DNA of 64,000 nt from Chaetomium olivaceum (Eukaryota > Ascomycota > Sordariomycetes > Sordariales > Chaetomiaceae): positions 496,001 to 560,000 of the forward strand of contig JAYWVB010000003.1 of assembly GCA_039881045.1 (NCBI GenBank), in the 5' to 3' direction. A program made the translations under genes and the position numbers. The notes under the pieces are model-generated. The model did no database searches, had not been told where the DNA came from, and saw only the letters and a program-made list of their open reading frames with translations. Below, piece by piece: positions 42,139 through 54,485 of this stretch. Position 1 is the first letter of the stretch. Each line of letters opens with the position of its first letter.

Positions 42139-45100
42139 ATGTCGCTGAATGGGTTGGATGATGAAAGAGTCAAGGCGGCGCACGAGGCGGCAGTTGCAGA
42201 ACCGGGAGGATGGTATGTCCTACCCTTCCATTGTTGTTGCTTTTGATCCCCGTTGTGCGACAAGGTCACTTGTTGGAGCATCCCTAGAGTGGCAGTTTCC
42301 TGTCGTACTGCCTGCCAATATTCTGGGGTAAGAGTGCTGACCCTGGGTGCGAAACAGGTTCCTGCTCAAGTATGCCAGCCGTGATGAAGTCGAGCTGTTA
42401 GGTCGGGGTAATGGTGGCATTGTCGAGATCCGTAACAACATTGCGCAGTATGAGGACAAGTCGCCACTGTACGGCTTCCTGAGATACAGGCGCCGGAATG
42501 TCATCATCAAATACCTCCCCGAGGATTGCTCCAGGTTAATTCAAGGTATGTCTTCCCCGCCCCTGGCTTGGACCGGCCCCCCTTGACTCCCTGGAACACA
42601 AAAACTCACCCAATGTCTCTCTTCGCAGCTCGGGTGACTGTTCATTTCGATGAGGTCTGCGACCGCTTCTCGCCCCATGACACTACCTTTTCGATTGCCG
42701 ACTCAAAAGAACTAAAGGATACCAAGCTGTCAGCTGCTTGCTCACTCCATGCTGCATCCGGCTCAACATCTTCCTCGACAAGCTCGCTGCGTCGAAGGCG
42801 GTTAATGGAAATTACAGAAGAGGAGGAAGAGGAAGAACGGGAAAGAAAGCGCCAGTCAATTGTCAAAGAGGATGACCGCCCAAAATCCTCCTCTGCGCAA
42901 ACTGGACCCCCCATCAAACTGGATGCGGAGCTTGCCCACTTGCCCGGGGCTTCACAGTTTGGGAACGACCTTGAACCCCCACAATTTATGGGTGTTCCCC
43001 GGCCCTCTTCCCCAGCAAAATCCTTCGATGAGAGCTCACGGCGCATGTCCTCGCAGTCGTCACGAACAACCGATCTCTACCCATCTACCACTTACCCGTA
43101 CTCAAAGCCGCGGGTTAAGCTTGGGCCAAGGCCATCTGCGGACCCTACTGGCCGCCCGCGATCATCTGCTGGGGGGTCAGCCCACCGAGTAGCAACAGTT
43201 CCGGCTGGCCTCAAATCCATGTCCAAAGGTCCCAGAAAAGGTCGCTCTCATTCCCAAAGTCAGGACGACGAAGCTCAAGAGCAGGCAGAAGATACTTTGT
43301 CGCTGATCGAAGTTGCCGAGGCTGACACGAAGCCATCCGAAAACGGATCCCAACCCCAATTCGATAGCGCGACCGACGCGCCAGTGGACACGATGCCTCC
43401 ACCCAAGATCGACATGCCCGCTCCGGCCCCACAGCCGACCAAAAAGAACACCATGACACCGGAAAAAGCTCGGCTCTTGAAGGCTATGAAATTAAGGGAG
43501 AAGAAGTTGATGAGCCTCCAGCCAACACTCGACGTCCCAACCACCGATATACCCTCCGCTCCCAGCACGCCGGGGCTTCCGGACGAGAAGCAAGATACCA
43601 CGGAAGCAGAAGACGTGCAACCGGTGGACGAGACCCCGATTGAGGGCGATGCGCAGAAAGAGGAAGCCCCTGCGACCAATTCTGATTCCGCGATTGATGT
43701 TGGAACGGATCATGCATCTGTAGACACTGCCATGGATTCCCACCCTGCGTCGCCCGCAGCGACCTCGGAAATCGGTGATTCAACGCAGGCCTCGTCACTC
43801 TCTGACTCGACGGACGAAACCATCCTCGCGAAGGACGAACAGCCGATCAACGAAAACGAGCAAGGCGTGGCGGGCGATGACAACAAACCAGCGGCCTCGG
43901 CCCCAGAAGAACACATTGGCGATGCAGGGTCTAGGCAACACGACAACAGAGAGTCTCAAGCGACAATCACTGTGCCCGACAAGGGGGACCTTCCTACACC
44001 GCCCGAGCCGCAGGTCGAGCAATCCACCGTCGTCAACGCCCCCACGAGTGATGCCCTTCCTGAGACCTCGTCGACTCTCGCAGTATCAGAAGTGCCCGCT
44101 TCTGGCGTGCCCGAGAATGACGCAAGCGACGTGACGCCAACTGAGGCACCCGAAGCGCCGGCGCCGACTTCCAACTTACCGGAAGAAGCTGGACCTGTGA
44201 GCGAGGAAAACGCGCCGCTGCCGCAGATTCACATCCCGCTTTCCAAGTTCTCCACACAAGAGACCAAGTCTCCTACAACCGCTGCGACCCAGGCTGTTCC
44301 CTCTATTACCGCTCAGACCTCGGATGTGGACTCGTGGCGTGTTGTGGAGTCGGCACCTCCTGTTCCGGAGAAGGATGATGTCGTCGGCACAGGAGATGGA
44401 GATGTCAAACGGCGAAAGCTTCCGGACCGTATCCAGACCAATCTGGATGCTCCGGACAACGACAAGCGGCGCTCCGTCATTAGCATACTGGATAACGATG
44501 GCTTCATGGACGAGTTGCAATCGGCAACCGTGCAGCAGGCAACGCCAATTACCGTATCCAAGTCCCCAATCTCTCCGTTCTTCAGTCTTGACCAGCCTTC
44601 AAAGAGGCCTGGCGGTGGTCCGGACGACACCTCCCGGTACGTGAGGACGGTTTCGAACCCTGTCCGCAATTCCTATTTGGGCGGTGAAGTGCCGTCCGGC
44701 CCCGTCAGATCGGCATCGTCCGGCGCTGCATATCTGCAAAAGCCCTCTCCCTCGGACGCGAAACCCAAGAACGCTAAATTGGGTTCGAGCATCTCCCAAC
44801 GGATCAAGGCGCTGGAAAAGCTTTCCGTCAATACCCCCGGCGTGGAGACCGTGACGACGCCCAAGGAGCGTCCCGCGTCGACCTTCTTCGCCGTGCGCAA
44901 AACAAGTGTCCGCGAAGGCTCGCGACCATCATCTGTGGCCGGCCGTACGAATTCGATGACGAGGGGCGTATCGCCCTCACCTCCGGCGTCAAGGGACTCG
45001 TCGTCGCCCGAGGCCACTCGGAACATGGGACGCGGCCGGTCTGGATCTTTAGTGAATCGGCTGTCCATGTTTGAAGGAGGGATGCCTCCCAGAGGCCGAC

Positions 45101-46354
45101 CTGAGTCCGTCCAAGTCACAGCCCGCATCGTCCGCGACCCGAACCAGCGGTTCCCGAAAGGCCCCGAACCGAAGGGGTCATCGACCGAATACGGCAACCT
45201 GGACCTGAAGCAGTCGCCGTTGCTAGTTGATGTTCAGAATCGTACTGATTCGCGGAGCCCTGTCCGACCTCCCAGCGTCATGTCGAATCGCACCCTGGAA
45301 CGCGAGATAGCAGATCAGGCCAAGCAGACCTTGCTGGAACGGCGACTATCGAAACAATCCCGTGATGGCGAGAGGGACACCGCAACTGCGGAAACTACTG
45401 AAGGCCGCCGCCCTCGAAGGCGGTCGTCCCTGTCGGTTGTGAAGGACTTCATCAAGGACAAGACAGAGTCGATGATGGGCGCCAAGTCACCGTCTACGGA
45501 TAACGGTAACGCCACCTCCCCAGTGCCCACGGGCCTGGCCTCTCCTTCGGCTTCGCGACCGTCTTCTCGTGCTCGATCAGTCAACCAGCCCGGCTCCCTG
45601 GCTCGTCGTCTCAGCGTGAGCAGTCGGCGCTCGTCGATTGATCAGAACAACCCGAATATGTCCGTTACGTCATTGCCTCCTCCTCGGACTGCAGATTTGA
45701 GCGCTGAATCGGATGCCGAGACCAAACTTGAGAAGAAGTCTGGTTCCAGCGGCCCAGCCAGCCCCAAGAGCAACCGTGCTTCGCGGTTCATGCGCCGCCT
45801 CTCCAACACCCTTGTGACCGGCAGGAAGACTACCGCTCCGTCCATCTCACCCACTGTGGCCGAGGAAAACGCTGCCGAGGTTGAGGCTGCCTCCAGGGGC
45901 AGCACGGCCGTCAGCACTGCGGCCCAAGTCCCGCCCAGCATTGTCGCGTTCATGGGTGATGTCAATGTCCAGTTCCCGGACAACCTTCTGTGGAAGCGTC
46001 GGAGCATCTGCCTCGATAACCAGGGCTTCCTGATTCTGAGCGCAGTCCAGGGTACGGCCATGATGCCCACAGCCATGTCTGGCAAGGACAGGAACGGCGC
46101 CATGGTCAAGCGGTACCACATGAGTGACTTCAAGGCTCCGTATGCGCCCGATGTGGAGCTGCAGGAGCTGCCCAACAGCATCGTTCTTGACCTGGTTGAT
46201 GGTAGCGGCCTGCAAATCGCCTGCGTCGACCGGGCGGGCCAGATGAGCATTTTGCACAGTAAGTTTGCCGTGTTGTTTAATATTGTGGAAAGAGTACACG
46301 CTAACCATTCATCTAGTTCTCGGGGAGGCTCACCACAACCACTCGAACTTCTGA
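42139..46354 (+). CDS. ADF-H (cofilin-type) actin-binding protein with long disordered region and C-terminal PH-like domain
   Basis: Four exons: 42139-42212, 42358-42545, 42629-46258 and 46317-46354; introns of 145, 83 and 58 nt. They give an intact 1309-residue frame. The N-terminus (MSLNGLDDERVKAAHEAAVA) and the following FLLKYASRDEVELLGRGNGG, YGFLRYRRRNVIIKYLPEDC and FSPHDTTFSI form an ADF-homology fold of about 130 residues. Then come about 1000 residues of Ser/Pro/Glu-rich, probably disordered sequence with an EEEEEEERERKRQ stretch and a short basic helix TPEKARLLKAMKLREKKLM. The C-terminus (PPSIVAFMGDVNVQFPDNLL to SILHILGEAHHNHSNF) looks like a PH-type fold. A role at cortical actin or endocytic sites is inferred from the ADF-H domain. 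A last exon of only 38 nt is unusual, but its splice signals (CTAAC branch, ATCTAG) are good. Confidence 0.88.
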
Positions 46355-47586
46355 TCTTGCCCAACTTTTCTCTGATTTTCCGAAGTCCGTCACGGGCTTG
46401 TTACTACTTACTACATGGCGAGCAATGGCTTCCCTTCGCGGTCTGGCAACCAACCCATTTCCTTCCTGGGTCGATAACCCATTGTCTCCTTACATCCGAC
46501 CCTTTACCATCTACGAACTTTATTCCCTTTATACGAAATCTTCTCACCATGCTCCTGACATTGGATCTCGGCATGGGCCTTTCTTCTCTAGTCTCTCAAC
46601 CGAGAGAGACTCGGCAACAGAACGGTCCCCTTTTTTCAGACCGACTTCTCATTCTACTACTTTCCATGATACCACCATCTCTGTGACGGCTTTTCAGCAC
46701 TTTCATTACTTCTGTTGGACTTCTTCTTTTTCAGCTGAGGGTAGTAGGCGCGGAGGAGACGGGGGGGTCTTTTTCCCCCTTGTGTTGGCGGTAGACAAAG
46801 TAGAAAAACGGAAGGGGTGGCGGTCGGGCCGGGGTGAGCCGGCCAGTGTCTAGTTCATACCTTGTACAAAGTAGTGTCCCTTGGCGGCAGTACGGTTGCT
46901 GTACATAGATAGATAGATAGCAACATGTGATGTGGTGCTGAGCCTTGTTTTGTTGGGTGATGCGATCTTAGTTGAGGATCAGAGGACCGTCTCGCGTCTC
47001 TTTCTTTCGCCATATGAGATGCCGGAGATGGTTCTCGATATGTACAATAAGTCAACTCAGCTGTAAATGTGGGTGAAATGATCCAATCGTTCTTATTCTT
47101 GGGAGATGAGAGTCATATCGTGATATACACATTTTTCGTCCATGCCATCCGCCATCCGAGAATGCATCCGCTTTTCCCAGCTTCCAGTATAAAAAACAAA
47201 GACATTGTACCATTTTAAGACATGGCGAGTTACCTCCGGTGCTCCGCCGCAAAACCGGACGTTGACAATATAGTACATATACAGGTAGATGAAGGGGACG
47301 CGCGGGAAAGAGGAGGAAATGTTTCGTGGCGAAAAGCCAGCGGGTATGGGCGAGCGAAGCAGCGAAGTCCCTCCCTCGTTTCCCTTTCCCGTCCAGACAG
47401 CGACCCCATTTTGAGACCAAAGCCAGATTAGCCAGACTGTCAAATAGTCGACAGGCGGTAGGCCGGTAGGCAACTGAGCGATTAGTGTTGAGGTATCACC
47501 AACCAACCCCCTCCTCGCCTCCTTCCCTCCCACCCACTACCCCATCCTCTCTCCCCCTCTCTCAAAAACGCTTCCCACCCCTTCAC
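46355..47586. other. Convergent intergenic region, no gene seen
   Basis: 3' space between the ADF-H gene and tom22. It includes a short (GATA)n tract near 46906-46921. The minus-strand frames at 47052-47533 overlap in different phases and have no domain; they are not supported. Confidence 0.4.
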
Positions 47587-48233
47587 TCAAAGCGCCGCCT
47601 TCGCCTCCGCCTTCCCCGCACCACCCCCAAGCGCCGCCCCAATCTCCTCGGGCGTCATCCCCGCCTTCGCGGCCCCCTCCACCCCACCAACCCCACCACC
47701 CAGCACCTCGCCGCCGAGCTCACGCATGCGCTGCTCCTGCTCCATGGCCGCAAAGTTCTGGTCCTCGCCGTAGGCGAGCGCAAAGGGCACGCCGACGAGC
47801 AGGGCGCTGACCGACACCGTCCAGGCGGCGCGCCCCGCGAAGGACAGCGCCGTCTTGACGGCCGACGTGGTCGTCTCTCGTACTGCTGGTGCATCCAGCC
47901 GCGCGCGGTGGCGGGCACGACGTCGCGCAGGGCGGCGAGGCGGTCGGCGAGGGTTTCTTCCGAGGGGTCGTAGTTGGATTCGGTGGAGATTTCGGAGTCT
48001 GTGTATGTTGGGAGGGAGGGGTGTGTGAGTTAGGTTTTTTTAGGATGAGGGGAGGGGGGGTGGAGGTTATATGGTGGATGGGGGGTCGAGGGGCATCGTG
48101 GTGGAGGATGATGTTGGAATGAGGCATGGGGCCGGGGCAGCTTACCAGTGTCGGTAAAGTCTTCGTCGTCCTCCTCCGGGCCGGCTTGCGGCTGCTGGAA
48201 GTGCTCGTCCTCGACTTCTACGAGTTGGACCAT
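47587..48233 (-). CDS. tom22: Mitochondrial import receptor subunit Tom22, with a 2-base frameshift
   Basis: Central receptor and organiser of the TOM complex in the outer membrane. Exon 1 is 48233-48146 (MVQLVEVEDEHFQQ, then an acidic EEDDEDFTDT stretch) and exon 2 is 47998-47587, with a 147-nt GT..AG intron in phase 1. The cytosolic acidic receptor domain continues with DSEISTESNYDPSEETLADR. The membrane anchor is AWTVSVSALLVGVPFALAYG, followed by the short intermembrane-space tail (EDQNFAAMEQEQRMRELGGE). Between HQQYE and TTTSAVKTALSFAGRAAW the sequence has GAGAGACGACC where GAGACGACC would keep the frame, a net +2 (or -1) error near 47873-47879. With it corrected the protein has 165 residues, close to Neurospora Tom22. 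A true null is implausible because Tom22 is essential in Neurospora. Confidence 0.92.
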
Positions 48234-48981
48234 TGTGATGGATGTGTGGTTGTGGTTTGGGGGTTGGGTGTTTGATACGTTGTTAATACAGCTCCGCAAA
48301 ATTGAAGCGGAGGCGTGGTTGTTTTCGTGGTGGCTGTGGATTCGTCGTCGTTGATGGTGGGTGGTGATGGTTGATAGATCAGGATTTGAAGATTCGCGAA
48401 AGTCGCCTGCCCTGGTCAGAGTCGTCTTTTTTTTGCGGATAAGGATGGCGGCTCGGCAGGAGCCGCTAAGCCAAAAGCGGTGGAAGAGAGGTGTGGAGAC
48501 CCGAGGATGAAGCGGGCCAACACCACCATATACCAAGTGCCATATTAGTTTGTATGTACACAGTAACTTTGGCTTGACGTCTAATCACTCGTTATGGCCA
48601 ACAACTTCAAGGTTTGGGAGTGAGCCACTCCTGTCCTTTAATGTGAATTCATCATTACCAACCGGATTCCCGTCATTAACAACCCATGTACATGCATTTT
48701 CCCTTGAAATCTACCCAACAATTGCTATTCCTCGCTACCGATAAACAACAGGCTCGGTTCAGTCAAACCACATACTGACTGTACCGTACTGTCCTGCACT
48801 ACACCATGCCATCATTAATCAACAACCTCATGCTTTCTATCCCCAAAACTCCAAACATGCCCATGCATATCATACCATGCCATGCAAGCCAAGCCAAGCA
48901 CACATCGCTTGAAAGACATTTCCTCGCTCAATCACTCGCCCACTCACTCGCCCACTCACTCGCCCACTCACTCACCCAAAC
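48234..48981. other. Intergenic region between tom22 start and antiporter 3' end
   Basis: Holds the tom22 promoter and the antiporter 3'UTR. A 12-bp minisatellite lies at about 48931-48975, listed separately. The large plus-strand frame over this region and the antiporter end is a mirror of the antiporter gene. Confidence 0.45.
48931..48975. repeat. 12-bp minisatellite (ACTCGCCCACTC unit)
   Basis: Three to four tandem copies of a CACTCGCCCACT-type unit, the last one degenerating to CTCACCC. Probably in the 3' flank of the antiporter gene. Confidence 0.7.
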
Positions 48982-51900
48982 TCACTCCTGCCTCCCTCTC
49001 TCCACCGCATCCGCAAACCGGATCGACTTCCTCGACGGCGGCACGCGCGGGGTATCGTCGTCGTCGCTGTCCTCGCCGCCATCTGCATGGGGCGTCATCC
49101 CCAGGGCAGCCTCTCTACGGCGCCGTTCCGCGGCCGTCTCCCTTTGGTCCTCGCCGTCGTTGCTGTTGTTGCTGTCGTCACCGCTGCCGCTGCCGCTGCC
49201 CTTCAGCGCAGCCCGGCGTCGCCCGCGCTCCACCTCCGTTTCCGGTGCTTCGCTGCTCGGTGCGTCGGAGGACGATGCGCGGTTGTCCGGGGAAGAGGAG
49301 CTAGACTGGGGTCGGCTGCCGGATGCAGGTGCGGGTGCGGGTTGTTGCGTGGCGGGGCTGGCGGGGGCGGGGGCGGGGGCGGCGTGGTCTTTCTTGCTGA
49401 CGGTGGACTGGGCGGAGGATACGGTGATCTGCGGCGGCTGGTCGAGCTTGGCCAGCGCCTTGAGCCCCTGCGAGGCGCTCGACTTGTCCACCACCTCACG
49501 CCTGGTGGTCTTGTCCAGCCCCTGGATCTCGTGGATGAAGTCCTCCTTGGTCATGCGCCGGCCAACGCCGCCGATTGTGAACCGGATGTGCCTGTCATCG
49601 TCCTCCTCTTGTTCCGCCACCACGCTCTTCTTGCGTGGTCTCTGCGCTGCCGAGGGCTCGCCTGCCGCGGACGGGCCCCCGGTGGCTTGCGCTGACGCTT
49701 CCGCACCTGGTTTATCCATTGCCTTGGCGAAGACTCCCATGCCCATGTATTTCAGGCCCTGGCTCACCAAATCGGGTTGCGGCTTCTGTGCCGGTAGATC
49801 GTATTTCTTGAGGACCTCACCGTCCTCGTTTTCAACAATGATCTATTCAGTAGGTTAGCAACACCCAGAGACACAATCCGATCTCCTTGACTGGACGTAC
49901 CGTGCTGCCGAATTGGAAGGCCCGAGCCGGCTCGCCCTTAACCGTCTTCTCCTTGCCCTTCCTCTTCGCAACCTCGCTTTCACGCCAATTCATGATTCTT
50001 TTCTTCAGAGTTTCATACGTCCAGCCCGAAGTCCCGGCTTCCGACTTGAGTTCAGACACGAGGTCCTTGGCCCGTCCGCAACCTTCTCTCCGCCTTCTAC
50101 CGGCTGAACCGAAAGAACGTCGCCGTCACGATTCTCGATGATGATATTGTCGCCTTCATCGTAGATTTCGACGGGCTGTCTGCGGTCGTCAATCGGGGTC
50201 GCGTACGCCTCGGGCGATGATCGACCCGCGCCCTTTTCTTCCTGGGGCTAGGAGATCTAGCATCGTTTGGCGCCGGTGTGATGTCATCTGACCGGGACTG
50301 ATCGGTGCTACCGCGTTGGAGCCCGGGCGAGAGCGGCCCGGATTGGCTACGGCGTTGTGGGAAGATGGCCGACTGGGTGATGGGACCTCCGGGGCCAATA
50401 CCGTCGTCCCATTTATTATTCTTCCGTCGTCGCGCGGCCAGCGAGGATGACCTGCTTCCATGTCTGCTGTTATCGTCCTCCTTGACGCGACGCAGGAAAT
50501 TCCCGGGGAGCCCAACAGGAGGGAGCGTTCCGGGCGGGAACTCGGGTAGCTTGAGTTCGTCACCGTCCGTGTCAGACATGGTCCTAGCCTGTGACCGCGA
50601 CTGTGACGAAATACGAGGGAGCCTGTTCATCCAGTGCTGGCCGTCCTCGTTGGCCTGTGTGTACGACATGGTGAGGGTCAGTGTGTTGATGTGCTTGCCC
50701 AGTGTGAAGACGGCAATCGAAGAGCCGTGGACTATGATGGATGCGACGACAATGAAGGCGGTAATCGGCCAAACAAGCGTGATTATCGTGTAGTGCTCGG
50801 TACCAGGCTCGGGCAGCACCGAAAGAGGAACTGGGTGTTCGGTTTCCAGCTCCGCTCGCGCCAGCATTGCAATGAAGATGGCGCCAACACCCATGGGGCC
50901 GAAATGACCGGCGAAGAGGGCCTCACGCCAAGTCTTTATGTCGGGTATCAGTGGCTTCAGCGCCATCATGACCGGAATCCTGCGGAAAAGGATGACGAAT
51001 ATGGCGAGAACGGCAAGTCTCCAGGCTTGCAGGCCCAGGACCGCGTTGTTGAAGTCCTTCCATGGGATGATGGTGCCAAAGTAGACAAAGTAAGCCAAAT
51101 TGATCAACAAGTCGATGACGTTGGAGACGTGAGACTCCTCTGTTTTCTGGGTGAACCAGCCGTCGTTGGAGAAGCCGACGCCGGCAGCGAAGCCCACGAG
51201 GAGATCGTCGACGCCGAGGATGCTGCCAGATCCGGCACAGAAGAGAGCGAGCACAAAGTAAAATACTAGAAAGCTCTCCCTGTCGATCAGGTCGCGCTTC
51301 TCTGCGTACTTGATGCCGTGGCGGGCGAGGTAACCGATGATGAAACCGAACACGGCACCGAAGACACACTCGTACAGAATGGTGTACACTATCCAGTGAA
51401 ACGAGACGTCTTTGGCGCTCTGCTTGTCGTGAATGAGATACAGGGCTAGGTAGATGAAGGGGAAGGCCATGCCGTCGTTGCAACCGGACTCGGCCGACAG
51501 CAGATCGCGCAAGTGCTTCGGGACCCTCTTAGCGAACTTGCCCTTTCCCACGACGGACGAGGCGAGAACGGGGTCGGTGGCGGTGACACAGGCAGCCACC
51601 ACGAGGCTCTCGAGGAAGTTCAGGGGCTCAATGAGCCACCAGATGAACAAACTGGTGATCAGCCAGCCAAAGGTCATCACGGGCACCAGCAGAAACGTGA
51701 CGGACTTCCAATGCTTCTCCATGTAGTACTTGGGCAGTTCGACACCGACGGCGAAGCACTGCACGACCAGGACCAGACGGGAGAACTCGATGGTGATGAT
51801 GTCGACGCTGCCCCATGTTTCCGGGTCGATGAGGTTGGCGGCATAGGGTCCAAAAATGACACCGCAAAGCGTGGCCACGGTGGCTTCGCCGATGTACATA

Positions 51901-52004
51901 CGCTCTTTGATGACGGTCGAGCATAGCATGAACAAGGATGTGAAGCCTCCCAAAATGATGTAGACCAGATGTGGCTTGGTGATGGAGAGGTGGTCCCAGG
52001 CCAT
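48982..52004 (-). CDS. Plasma-membrane Na+/H+ antiporter (Nha1/Sod2 type), with two frameshifts in the cytosolic tail
   Basis: Exports Na+/K+ in exchange for H+. Exon 1 is 52004-49901 and exon 2 is 49842-48982, with a 58-nt intron (GTACGT..GAATAG). It starts MAWDHLSITKPHLVYIILGG. About 12 membrane helices follow, with the CPA1 ion-site motif AACVTATDPVLASSVV (Thr-Asp-Pro) and the conserved LLSAESGCNDGMAFPF. The long hydrophilic tail carries SPSPRKK, then DEGDNIIIENRDGDVLSVQP, the WTYETLKKRIMNWRESE helix and a Ser/Ala-rich C-terminus ending RKSIRFADAVERGRQE. The frame breaks twice: near 50228-50232 (a GC dinucleotide too many in GGGCGCGGG) and near 50069-50073 (one G missing). Correcting both gives 987 residues. 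The transporter domain itself is intact. Confidence 0.9.
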
Positions 52005-54485
52005 GGTTCAGCAGGGGGAGCCCGCCGTCGGGGGCCAGGCAATATAGGTGTGTTCGTGTATATCAACGTAGGTAGGAAGGTAGGCTAGGTAGTATAGTAG
52101 TACCTTAATGTGTTTTCCTGTCTTCCACTCCGGAACCTACAACAACAAGGCCGTGGGAGCGTGGGTGGATGATAGGGAGTTTCGGGAGGCGTGATTGGTG
52201 GTTGACCGGGCAGACCAGTCCAAGGCTGGAAAAGAGGCCAGGAACGGTGGGCGCGCTGCGAACGACGTCACCGGGTGTTTGAGAACCCGCGGCAGCAACG
52301 GAATCAACGACCACCGTCAGCCAGATATTCGTGGCTATCCGGCGTCCCCTTCAGCGACAAGTCCGGCACAGGGAAGGACTGCAGTTGGCACATTCAAGAC
52401 ACACAGTAACGTGCCAATTCTAAGCGATCTCTGCTGAGACAACTTGACTCAGTCCCGACACGACGCTGCGGCGCGAGGAACAAGGAAGAGTTTTCGTCCA
52501 GCACCGCCGGGCAGGGAATCCGCAACAAGTTAGAAGGATCTGCCTGAAGGAGTGGCCCGGAGATAAAAACAAAAAGAGAAAAGAAGGTGGAATGGACGCA
52601 GCGACGGAGTTAGCGAGGGAGCGGGCGACGCAGTCCGACGACCCCGGAGATGTGGGAACAAAAAGGTGAGATAGCTCGCCATTGTGGGGGGCAGCAGCGC
52701 ATGCACAGGCTGTTTATATGGAAACTGTCCGATCCGGTATTGACGAGATTCTCGGTTCTTGCCCCAACTGCAACTTTCTGGGATTGCAAGTATCCTTGCG
52801 TCAATCCTTGCAGAATGGGCTTGGCGGGAAGTGGCGCGAGAAAACAGTGGCACCCGGACCTCCACAGTCGGGACGTGAAGGGCAACCTCAAGGCCGACTT
52901 CTTCCCGAAGCCTTCCCAACTCACCAATGAACACGAACACCAAACCCCGCCAGCACCGGCTCGGGGATAATTGCTGATAAGAAACACCTATCCGCTGGTT
53001 GGGTTGGGCTTAAAGGAGATTCATTCGTAGCCTTACCGTACGCTCGATGACGGTCCACTTCCGCTGGACATCCATCCCACGCCGTGTTCGTCGACCCTGG
53101 AGCGTGGTGCGACCTGACACACGAGACAAAAGCGGTGTAATCCGGCAACCTGGGTTTTGACGGGTTTCGTCGCATAGGAGTTGTCTCGGGAGGTCTGTCG
53201 ATACCGCGATCGGGATTGGCTCTCGCTTCAACGCCGTCGTTTACGACTGAGGGGAGAACTCTCTCTGCTCCCATCCCGCCAATAGGTACGCCAAGCTCTG
53301 CCGAGCGTTGCCGAGCATCGCCCAGCATGGCTCAGGAACTTTGTCGAATCGTCTCTCTTCGTTCAATGCTTAGGCCGTCCAAGCTTTTCTTGACTTTTTT
53401 GCTTGATTTCGCAGATGGTCTCGACCGTCGGACTCATGTATGCCAAGCTGGTCGAACTGCAGACGTCAAGGTTTCGATGGACGGGCCGTCGTCTGGAAAT
53501 TGGGGACCATCCTCTCGTTCCAGACACGCAGGGGAGCGGTGAAGTTTCTTTTCAGCCATCGGTCGTCACTGGCACATAGCCAGACTTGCTGATTGGTTTT
53601 TCAGTGCGAAACGAATCTCACCCCAGTTCCCGGCACCCAACCATGACCCATGATTCGGCATGGGCCAAACACACGCAGCCTTGGACCCGGACTTCAGTGT
53701 CGACTACGCGACTAGCGGGCTCAGCTCGGTTGTTTGCCGACAACATGCATGCAAGGAACTAATCTCGTGATGCAGCCGTTGACGAGAGGAAAACTCGTCA
53801 TTACGAATAGTTCAGTTAGAACATTTGAAAGAGAGGCGGGCTGCTGGTCGTCTTACACTTTTGCATCTCAAAACCTAGGCTGGCACGCCGGCCAGGCCGG
53901 CTCCGATCTGCCCGGCACTTGCATGTAAGAAAAACGGGCCGCCGTGTGTGCAATTGCCATTTTGGGCTGCCGCGTGGGGGACAGTGGGACTTATTTGGTT
54001 GCGTCCGGGCATGTCTGCGTCGTATGTGTGTGTTTGAACCCCACGAGTGGAAGAGATGGACAGAGCGGCAGACTTCGTCGATGAGGGTGAGAGGACGCTC
54101 TGGTGACCGTGTCTTCCTACACTACGTACCAGGTATGTATTCGTATTACTTGAAAATGTCCCTGTTGTTTAGATTTCGAGTTAGTTATATAGTGTATTCG
54201 TACGAAGTATGAGGGGCTCAAGAAGTAAACAACTGATGAGGTCTGAAAGACATCGAACCGTTTCAACTGGATGTGCTGCCAAAGTAAGGTAGTTACCCAC
54301 AAGGGTTCAGTATGGCTGGTGTGGCCTTGGCTAAATGACGCGCGCGCACAGACTCCCCGCGTTTGAGAGTTTGTGGGGATTTGCTCCAAACGCGATTTTC
54401 CCCTGTTTGACGCGACGACACTTTCCATTCCCTAGGCAACCCGCACTCATCCGGTCGATTGCTCGCTCTAGCAGCCACACTCTGT
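52005..54485. other. Long divergent intergenic region between the antiporter and PIF1
   Basis: 2.5 kb between divergent starts. It should hold both promoters and leaders. It includes repeated (C)TAGGTAGG-type strings near 52067-52091 and a GCCGGCCAGGCCGGC palindromic stretch near 53887-53901. Open frames (for example 52650-52987 and 53216-53542) are overlapping and unsupported. Confidence 0.4.

Noticed and set aside
48806..49858. 350-codon plus-strand frame opposite the antiporter tail
   Set aside because: Mirror of the Ser/Ala-rich antiporter C-terminus and the ACTC minisatellite; no domain or promoter context.
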